From: an uncultured Castellaniella sp.
GTDB lineage: Bacteria; Pseudomonadota; Gammaproteobacteria; Burkholderiales; Burkholderiaceae_B
Reading direction: 5' to 3'
NCBI RefSeq assembly: GCF_937988725.1
Contig: NZ_CALKHS010000010.1
Location: 496,001 to 560,000 of the forward strand
Length of the DNA stretch: 64,000 bases
A model generated the notes under the pieces. It searched no databases. It saw nothing but the letters and a program-made list of their open reading frames with translations, and was not told where the DNA came from. The position numbers and the translations under genes are program-made. Position 1 is the first letter of the stretch. Each line of letters begins with the position of its first letter. Below, one piece after another: positions 57,635-64,000 of the stretch.

Positions 57635-59932
57635 TCAGGCCGCCTGGCGCAGCGTCCGGGCGGCGCGCACCATGGACTCCAGGGCCGCCCGCGTTTCCGG
57701 CCAGGCGCGCGTCTTCAGGCCGCAGTCGGGATTGACCCACAGGCGCTCGGCCGGCAGGCGCTGGGCCGCCTTGCGCATCAGGTCCACCATCCAGCCTTCG
57801 TCGGGCACATTGGGCGAATGGATGTCATACACCCCGGGGCCGATGTCGTTCGGATAGGCGAAATCCTCGAACGCGCCCAGCAGCTCCATGTTCGAGCGCG
57901 AGGTCTCGATGGTGATCACGTCCGCATCCATGGCGGCGATCGCCTGGATGATGTCGTTGAACTCCGAATAGCACATGTGCGTGTGGATCTGCGTGTCGTC
58001 GCGCACCCCGCTGGTGGACAGGCGGAAGCTGTCCACGGCCCAGTCCAGGTAGGCGGCCCAGTCGCCGCGGCGCAGCGGCAGGCCTTCGCGGAAGGCCGGT
58101 TCGTCGATCTGGATGACGGTGATCCCGGCCTTTTCCAGATCCTGGACCTCGTCGCGCAAGGCCAGCGCGATCTGGCGGCAGGTCTGTTCGCGCGGCTGGT
58201 CGTCGCGCACGAAGGACCACTGCAGGATCGTCACCGGCCCGGTCAGCATGCCCTTGACCGGCTTGTCGGTCAGGGATTGCGCATAGGACGACCACGCCAC
58301 CGTCATGGGCGCCAGGCGCGCCACGTCGCCATAGATCAGCGGCGGCTTGACGCAGCGCGAACCATAGCTCTGCACCCAGCCGTAGGCCGTGAAGGCGAAA
58401 CCGGCCAGCAGCTCGCCGAAATATTCCACCATGTCGTTGCGCTCGGGCTCGCCATGCACCAGGACGTCCAGGCCGATGTCCTCCTGGAAGCGGATGACGC
58501 GTTCGATTTCCTCGCGGATGGCCTTTTCGTAGCTGGCGTCGCCCAGGGCGCCCGAGCGCCAGTCGCGGCGCAAAGTCCGGATGGCCGGGGTCTGCGGGAA
58601 GGAACCGATGGTGGTGGTCGGGAACGCCGGCAGGCCCAGATGCCGCTGCTGGCTGCGGATGCGTTGGGCGAACGGCGTGCGTTCGCGGCCGATGGCGGTC
58701 GAGTCCGCCAGCCGGCCGGCCACATCCGCCCGGTGGATGCGGCCCGAGGCCGCGCGGTCTTGCACGGCCCAGCGGGCGGCATCCAGCGCCCGCTGGTCCG
58801 CTTCGTCGGCATTGCCGTCGACCAGAGCCCGCAGCAGGCGCAGTTCGTCCAGCTTCTGGACGGCGAAGGACAGCCAGCTGCGCAGTTCGGCATCCAGGCC
58901 GGTTTCCAGGGACAGATCGATCGGCGTGTGCAGCAGGGAGCAGGATGGCGCCAGCCACAGGCGGTCCTTCAGCCGGGCGGCGGCGGCCTTGACCTGGGCA
59001 TGGACGCGGTCCGGATCGGCGCGCCAGACATTGCGCCCGTCGATGACGCCCAGCGACAGCGCCTGGTCCTCCCGCAACCCCGACAGCACCGCGTCCAGCT
59101 GGCCGGGCGCCCGGACCAGGTCCACGTGCAGGCCCTGCACGGGCAGTGCGCGCACGGTCTCCAGATTGTCGCCCAGGCCGCCGAAATACGTGGCCAGCAG
59201 GACCTTGGGACCCTGCGCGGACAGGCAGGCATAGACGCCCGCGAAGGCGGCCTTCCAGGCGGCGGGCAGGTCCAGCGCCAGGATCGGCTCGTCGATCTGC
59301 ACCCAATCCACGCCCAGGGCGGCCAGACGCCGAAGCACCTGCTCATAGACGGGCAGCAGGGCCGCCAGCAGGGCCAGCTTGCCCTCGTCCGAAGCGCCCG
59401 CCGCAAAGGCGTCGCCCTTGCCCAGCCACAGCCAGGTCAGCGGCCCCGGGATCACGGGGCGGGCGCGATACCCCAGCGCCTGCGCCTCGGCCACCTGCTC
59501 GAACAGGGATTCCCGCGCGATCCGGTACGTCTGGCCCGGATGCAGTTCCGGCACGATGTAGTGGTAATTGGTATCGAACCACTTGGTCATTTCGCAGGCG
59601 GCCGCCGGGGTGCCGGAAGGCGCTCGGCCGCGCGCCATGCGAAACAGCGTGTCCAGTTCGACGGGCGCGTCGTCCGCCTGGCCGAAGCGGGCCGGGACGG
59701 CCCCCAGCAAGGTGGTCCATTCCAGGATCTGGTCATACCAGGCGAAGTCGCCGACCGGCACCCATTGCAGGCCCGCCCGGGCCTGCGCATCCCAATGACG
59801 GGCGCGCAGTTCACGACCGGTTTCCAGCAGGCCGGCCTGATCGGCCTTGCCGGCCCAATAGGCTTCCTGGGCCCGTTTCAGTTCCCGGGCGGCGCCGATG
59901 CGGGGAAAACCAAGATTATGAATGACCGTCAT
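57635..59932 (-). CDS. metE: Cobalamin-independent methionine synthase
   Basis: The product is 765 aa from MTVIHNLGFPRIGAARELK (AGGGA upstream; the TTG at 59938 not used). It has both halves of MetE: folate-binding N-domain with WFDTNYHYIVPE, and catalytic C-domain with TTTIGSFPQT, EPERNDMVEYFGE, IQIDEPAFREGLPL and zinc ligands HMCYSEF and NPDCGLKTR. It methylates homocysteine. Divergent from metR. Confidence 0.95.
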   Translation of the reverse strand: MTVIHNLGFPRIGAARELKRAQEAYWAGKADQAGLLETGRELRARHWDAQARAGLQWVPVGDFAWYDQILEWTTLLGAVPARFGQADDAPVELDTLFRMARGRAPSGTPAAACEMTKWFDTNYHYIVPELHPGQTYRIARESLFEQVAEAQALGYRARPVIPGPLTWLWLGKGDAFAAGASDEGKLALLAALLPVYEQVLRRLAALGVDWVQIDEPILALDLPAAWKAAFAGVYACLSAQGPKVLLATYFGGLGDNLETVRALPVQGLHVDLVRAPGQLDAVLSGLREDQALSLGVIDGRNVWRADPDRVHAQVKAAAARLKDRLWLAPSCSLLHTPIDLSLETGLDAELRSWLSFAVQKLDELRLLRALVDGNADEADQRALDAARWAVQDRAASGRIHRADVAGRLADSTAIGRERTPFAQRIRSQQRHLGLPAFPTTTIGSFPQTPAIRTLRRDWRSGALGDASYEKAIREEIERVIRFQEDIGLDVLVHGEPERNDMVEYFGELLAGFAFTAYGWVQSYGSRCVKPPLIYGDVARLAPMTVAWSSYAQSLTDKPVKGMLTGPVTILQWSFVRDDQPREQTCRQIALALRDEVQDLEKAGITVIQIDEPAFREGLPLRRGDWAAYLDWAVDSFRLSTSGVRDDTQIHTHMCYSEFNDIIQAIAAMDADVITIETSRSNMELLGAFEDFAYPNDIGPGVYDIHSPNVPDEGWMVDLMRKAAQRLPAERLWVNPDCGLKTRAWPETRAALESMVRAARTLRQAA

Positions 59933-59955
59933 GTTCAATCCCTGATAACATTAAA

Positions 59956-59975
59956 AATATTCAATGAACAGTATT
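59956..59975. promoter_or_regulatory. MetR-type operator between metE and metR
   Basis: An imperfect 20-bp dyad AATATTCAATGAACAGTATT with TTCA-A-TGAA at its centre lies midway in the divergent region. It fits a LysR-type site for MetR acting on metE and itself. Confidence 0.55.
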
Positions 59976-60035
59976 GTGCATGGGGTGGATGAAAATAAAA
60001 AATCAAATCCTGCACCCATAACATGAGGAAAATTC

Positions 60036-60950
60036 ATGCTGGAAGTCAGACATCTGGAAACCCTGTTGGCCATCCGGGACGGCGGCAGCCTGCAGGAAGC
60101 GGCCGAACGCCTGCACCTGACGCAGTCCGCCCTGTCGCACCAGCTGCGCGATCTGGAAGTCCGTCTGAAAACCCCGCTGCTGAACCGGCGCACGCGCCCC
60201 GCGCGGCTGACCACGGCGGGCTTGCGCCTGGTGGCGCTGGCCGAGGACGTGCTGCCGCGCATCCGGGCGACGGAACTGGAACTGCGCCGCCTGTCCGCCG
60301 GGCGGGCCGGGCGGCTGCACGTGGCCATCGACTGCCATTCCTGCTTTCAATGGCTGATGCCCACCCTGGACGCCTTCCGCAAGGATTGGCCGGAAGTGTC
60401 TCTGGACCTGTCGGCCGCATTTTCCTTCGCCCCCCTGCCCGCCCTGGGCCGGGGCGACCTGGACGTGGTGATCACCTCGGATCCGGAAACGCTGGACGGC
60501 GTACGCTACACCCCGCTATTCGCCTATGAGCTGGTGCTGGCGGTCCCCAGCCAGGGGCCGCTGGGCACGGCGCGCCGGATCGAGGCCGAAGACCTGCGCG
60601 ACCAGATCCTGATCACCTATCCCGTGGACCGAAGCCGGCTGGACGTCTTCACGGCCTTTCTGGACCCGGCCGGGGTCGAGCCCGCCGGCATCCGCACGGC
60701 GGAACTGACGCCCATGATCGTGCAACTGGTCGCCAGCGGCCGCGGCGTGGCCGCCCTGCCCAGCTGGGCGCTGGAGGAATACCGCAATCTGCCGGGCCTG
60801 CACATCTGCCGCCTGGACGACGGCATCTGGCGCACACTGCAGGCCGGCATCCGGGCGGAAGACGCGGACACGGCCTATGTGCAGGCTTTTCTGGAGCAAG
60901 CGCGGCGCACGTGCTTCGACACGCTGCCGGGAATCCGTCACGCGGATTGA
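60036..60950 (+). CDS. metR: LysR-type regulator MetR
   Basis: The product is 304 aa. HTH MLEVRHLETLLAIRDGGSLQEAAERLHLTQSALSHQLRDLE is that of LTTRs; the effector domain (~90-295) fits MetR (CHSCFQWLMPTLDAF). It senses homocysteine and activates metE. Divergent placement supports the assignment. Confidence 0.9.
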   Translation: MLEVRHLETLLAIRDGGSLQEAAERLHLTQSALSHQLRDLEVRLKTPLLNRRTRPARLTTAGLRLVALAEDVLPRIRATELELRRLSAGRAGRLHVAIDCHSCFQWLMPTLDAFRKDWPEVSLDLSAAFSFAPLPALGRGDLDVVITSDPETLDGVRYTPLFAYELVLAVPSQGPLGTARRIEAEDLRDQILITYPVDRSRLDVFTAFLDPAGVEPAGIRTAELTPMIVQLVASGRGVAALPSWALEEYRNLPGLHICRLDDGIWRTLQAGIRAEDADTAYVQAFLEQARRTCFDTLPGIRHAD

Positions 60951-61414
60951 TCGTCCGGACGGCCACGGCCGGCAAGCACGCGCCGGATCACGTCGCCGGA
61001 GAACCCGCGCCCCGCCAGGAAGCGGTATTGCCGGGTGTATTCGCGAGCATCCGGGGGCGGCGCGGAAAACTTCCGCTGCCAAACCGCCAGGGCGCGTTCC
61101 TGTTCGGTTTCACGCAGGGTGTCCTGCAAGTCGGCCAGCTGTTCTTCGGCCACCCCCTGCTGGCGCAGGGCCCCCAGGATGCGCTGGGCGCCCTGCCGCC
61201 CGGCGGCGCGGTGGGCATAGGCCTGGGCATAGCGCTGGTCGGACTGCCAGCGGGTGCGCTGCAGATCGTCGAGGACGGCTTCGATTTCCGCCGGATCGTC
61301 GCTATAGGCGGAGAGCTTGCGCTGCAATTCCAGGCGGGAGTGTTCCCGCCGGGACAGGTAGGCGACGGCCCGCGCCTTCAGGCTCGGGCCGCGCCGGGCA
61401 GGGTCATTCGCCAT
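60938..61414 (-). CDS. recX: RecA regulator RecX
   Basis: The product is 158 aa from MANDPARRGPSLKARAVAYLSRREHSRLEL. RecX repeats are visible (LQRTRWQSDQRYAQAYAHRA). It modulates RecA filaments. The ATG overlaps recA by 11 bp; its end overlaps convergent metR by 13 bp. Confidence 0.9.
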   Translation of the reverse strand: MANDPARRGPSLKARAVAYLSRREHSRLELQRKLSAYSDDPAEIEAVLDDLQRTRWQSDQRYAQAYAHRAAGRQGAQRILGALRQQGVAEEQLADLQDTLRETEQERALAVWQRKFSAPPPDAREYTRQYRFLAGRGFSGDVIRRVLAGRGRPDDQSA

Positions 61415-62474
61415 CCGCGGGGGCGGACGCCGCCACGGCGCCGCCGGCGGGCGCGGCCCGCAGCGCGATCCCCAGGTGTTCGCGCACCCGGTTCTCGATT
61501 TCAAAGGCCAGGTCGGCGTGTTCCTTCAGGTAGTCGCGGACGTTGTCCTTGCCCTGGCCGATGCGGTCGCCGTTGTAGCTGTACCAGGCGCCGGCCTTGT
61601 CGATGAAGCCCGCCTGCACGCCCAGGTCGATGATCTCGCCTTCGCGGGAAATCCCGGCGCCGTACATGATGTCGAATTCCACCTGCTTGAAGGGGGGCGC
61701 GACCTTGTTCTTGACGACCTTGACGCGGGTTTCGTTGCCCACGACCTCGTCGCCTTTCTTGATGGAGCCGATGCGGCGGATGTCCAGGCGCACGGAGGAA
61801 TAGAACTTCAGCGCGTTGCCGCCCGTGGTGGTTTCGGGATTGCCGAACATGACGCCGATCTTCATGCGGATCTGGTTGATGAAGATCACCATGCAATTGG
61901 CGCGCTTGATCGTGGCGGTCAGCTTGCGCAGGGCCTGGCTCATCAGGCGGGCCTGCAGGCCGGGCAGGGAGTCGCCCATGTCGCCTTCGATTTCGGCCTT
62001 CGGCACCAGGGCGGCCACCGAGTCGATGACGATCAGGTCGACCGAGCCGGAGCGCACCAGCGCATCGGTGATTTCCAGGGCCTGCTCGCCGGTGTCGGGC
62101 TGGGAAATGAGCAGATCTTCCAGATTGACCCCCAGCCGCGCGGCGTACTGCACGTCGAGCGCGTGTTCGGCATCGACGAACGCGCAGGTGCCGCCGATCT
62201 TCTGCATTTCGGCGATGACCTGCAGGGTGAGCGTGGTCTTGCCGGAGGATTCCGGGCCGTAGACTTCGACCACCCGGCCGCGCGGCAGGCCGCCGACCCC
62301 CAGGGCGATGTCCAGCCCCAGCGAACCGGTGGACACGACCTGGATGTCGTGTTCGACCTGATTGTCGCCGTAGCGCATGATCGAGCCTTTGCCGAATTGC
62401 TTTTCGATCTGCGACAGCGCGGCGGCCAGCGCTTTGGCGCGTTCGGGGTTGGCCTTGCCAGTGCGTTCGTCCAT
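61404..62474 (-). CDS. recA: Recombinase RecA
   Basis: The product is 356 aa from MDERTGKANPERAKALAAAL (AAAGGA upstream). Walker A GPESSGKT (~66-73), IVIDSVAALVPKAEIEGD, the L2-type NQIRMKIGVMFGNPETTTGGNALKFY. Central to recombination and the SOS response, and so to induction of LexA-controlled genes including the one at 430. Confidence 0.97.
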   Translation of the reverse strand: MDERTGKANPERAKALAAALSQIEKQFGKGSIMRYGDNQVEHDIQVVSTGSLGLDIALGVGGLPRGRVVEVYGPESSGKTTLTLQVIAEMQKIGGTCAFVDAEHALDVQYAARLGVNLEDLLISQPDTGEQALEITDALVRSGSVDLIVIDSVAALVPKAEIEGDMGDSLPGLQARLMSQALRKLTATIKRANCMVIFINQIRMKIGVMFGNPETTTGGNALKFYSSVRLDIRRIGSIKKGDEVVGNETRVKVVKNKVAPPFKQVEFDIMYGAGISREGEIIDLGVQAGFIDKAGAWYSYNGDRIGQGKDNVRDYLKEHADLAFEIENRVREHLGIALRAAPAGGAVAASAPADGE

Positions 62475-62536
62475 GGAGGGGTTCCTTTTGCTGAATGCTG
62501 AAGATGACATGGGAGAAATTATGGCATTAAATTATA

Positions 62537-62552
62537 CTGTATAAAAACCCAG
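62537..62552 (-). promoter_or_regulatory. LexA box of recA
   Basis: CTGT-ATAAAAAC-CCAG, one mismatch in the second half-site. Located 63 bp before the recA start. Its first half equals the phage box at 393..408. Confidence 0.75.
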
Positions 62553-62734
62553 ATGTGACGTTTGCAGCCCGGCGCGCGCTTCCCCGCCGCGCAGGATGCC
62601 CGTTTCGCGCGGCGCCGCGCTCCATCGTTAACCCTAAATGACGGTCCGGCGCGGCCATGCGACAATCCGCCACGTCAGGGCTGACGAGGGATCCTCGCCG
62701 CCCGCTTCCTGTTTCCCTGGATGTCATTCCCGCC

Positions 62735-63430
62735 ATGCGTATCCTGATTGCCGAGGACGACAGTATTCTCGCGGACGGGCTATCCCGATCACTGCGCTAC
62801 GACGGCTACGCCGTGGACGTGGTCCACGACGGCTCCAGCGCCGATTCCGCCCTGCAGCTGCAGACCTTCGACCTGCTGATCCTGGATCTGGGCCTGCCCC
62901 GATTGAACGGCCTGTCGGTGCTGCGCAAACTGCGCCAGCGCGGCACCCCCCTGCCCGTCCTGATCCTGACCGCCGCGGATTCCATCGAACAGCGCGTGGA
63001 AGGCCTGGACCTGGGCGCCGACGACTACATGTCCAAGCCCTTCGCGCTCAGCGAACTCGAAGCCCGGGTGCGCGCCCTGATCCGCCGCCACGGCGGCGCC
63101 CGCGCATCGGTGCTGCGCCACGGCCGTCTGGCCTTCGACCTGAACGGCCGGGTGGCCACGATCGACGACGCCCCGGTCGAACTGTCGGCCCGCGAAACCA
63201 GCCTGCTGGAAATCTTCCTGTCGCGCAGCGGCCGCATGATCAGCAAGCACCAGCTGGTCGATCTGCTGTGCGAATGGGGCGAAGAAGTCACCACCAACGC
63301 CATCGAAGTCTACATCCACCGCCTGCGCAAGAAAATCGAACCCGCCGACATCCGCATCCTGACGGTGCGCGGCCTGGGGTACTGCCTGGAACCCGAGAAC
63401 CGCGCGGCCGACACGGCCGCGGCCGGCTGA
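62735..63430 (+). CDS. OmpR/TctD-type response regulator
   Basis: The product is 231 aa from MRILIAEDDSILADGL. Receiver residues D8, D9, phosphoacceptor D51 (LLILDLGLP), T83 region and K103-type YMSKPF; C-terminal winged helix (TNAIEVYIHRLRKKI). It is followed after 8 bp by its sensor. It resembles TctD/QseB-like regulators. Confidence 0.9.
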   Translation: MRILIAEDDSILADGLSRSLRYDGYAVDVVHDGSSADSALQLQTFDLLILDLGLPRLNGLSVLRKLRQRGTPLPVLILTAADSIEQRVEGLDLGADDYMSKPFALSELEARVRALIRRHGGARASVLRHGRLAFDLNGRVATIDDAPVELSARETSLLEIFLSRSGRMISKHQLVDLLCEWGEEVTTNAIEVYIHRLRKKIEPADIRILTVRGLGYCLEPENRAADTAAAG

Positions 63431-63438
63431 CGCCGCCC

Positions 63439-64000
63439 CATGTTCGCGGACCCGCGTCCCGATCAAGCACGGCGCCGCCGGCGGCGCCATTCGACCCTGC
63501 TGGGCCGCATCCTGATGTGGATGATCGTGCCGCTGTTCGTGCTGTGGTCGATCGGCATCGTCATCACCTATTTCATTTCGCTGAACATCGCCAATTCGCC
63601 CTACGACCGCACGCTGGCCAGCCATCTGCGCCTGCTGCGCCACGAGGTCGAACAGCAGCGCCTGGCCAGCGGCGTCACCCTGTCCGAGTCCGCCCGCACG
63701 GTGCTGGCGGGCGGCGGCGACGACACGCCCACCACCTGGCAGATCCTGGACGCCAACGGCCACCTGATCGCCGGCGACCCCACGATTCCCACCCCGGAGA
63801 ACTGGACCTACGACATCGACCAGATCCGCTACCGCAACGCCACGCTGGACCACCAGTCCATCCGCATGGCCTATCTGTGGGGGGGGCGCGACCGGGACGG
63901 CACCGGCTTCCTGACCGTGGTGGCCGAGCCGGGCGAGGCCCGCGCCACGCTGCAGCAGGAGATCCTGACCGGGATGCTGACCCCGCAACTGATCATCCTG
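63439..64000 (+). CDS. Sensor histidine kinase, TctE-like, cut by window end
   Basis: The first 187 codons are present. TM1 at ~23-48 (ILMWMIVPLFVLWSIGIVIT), then the 2CSK_N-type periplasmic domain (HLRLLRHEVEQQRLASGVTLSESARTVL). The HAMP, His and ATPase domains lie outside the window. It pairs with the regulator at 62735. Confidence 0.85.

Noticed and set aside
59146..59925. Arg/Pro-rich plus-strand ORF inside metE
   Set aside because: Typical GC-rich antisense frame; metE is complete and convincing.

Overview
The window shows a high-GC betaproteobacterial chromosome (order Burkholderiales, most likely an Alcaligenaceae member such as the Bordetella/Achromobacter group; the genus is inference). 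It carries one apparently complete lambda-like siphovirus prophage of about 47.3 kb (about 222..47504) with host DNA on both sides. The host part on the right holds a dispersed-type GC-rich repeat, ppa, the haem cluster hemCDXY, a TerC-family gene, sucCD, metE/metR, recA-recX and a TctDE-like two-component system. No tRNA, rRNA or CRISPR array was seen.

Integration: a perfect 19-bp direct repeat (203..221 and 47505..47523) flanks the element. Joining the host halves across it restores a Flp-type (type IVb) prepilin-like reading frame. The core codes for the processing region of that protein, so the prophage disrupts it. An 11-bp repeat near each phage end, about 50-56 bp from the core, looks like integrase arm sites. 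The tyrosine integrase and a DUF4224 partner sit next to attR.

Phage layout (mirror image of lambda). Immunity region at 34.0-34.8 kb: a Cro-like HTH gene on the minus strand diverges from a CI-like repressor on the plus strand across three operator-like dyads (AACYC-N6-GGGTT). The same motif occurs three times around a strong promoter at 38.06 kb. That promoter drives a rightward recombination/integration operon: DUF7666, zinc-finger protein, RecE-like exonuclease, RecT, SMC-like ATPase, cytosine methyltransferase, DUF4224, integrase. Leftward from the immunity region come early genes, a replication protein containing phased GTGAC iterons, RusA, a Q-like candidate, then terminase, capsid, tail and lysis genes. 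The interval downstream of the repressor, which is the rexAB position in lambda, holds small secreted and membrane proteins and a SLATT-like 2-TM protein with a Pro/Gln-rich partner.

Accessory genes: an O-antigen-type acyltransferase (lysogenic conversion), an AT-richer two-gene operon (soluble protein plus 4-TM protein) near attL with its own promoter, a LexA-box-controlled gene at the extreme left, an antisense lipoprotein gene inside the tail cluster, a DUF2441-like protein, a secreted-type nuclease and an orphan methyltransferase with five internal repeats. At least five minus-strand intrinsic-terminator-like hairpins are embedded in the late operon, one of them inside the holin gene. This fits a processive antitermination mechanism, and the Q-like protein is the best candidate for it.
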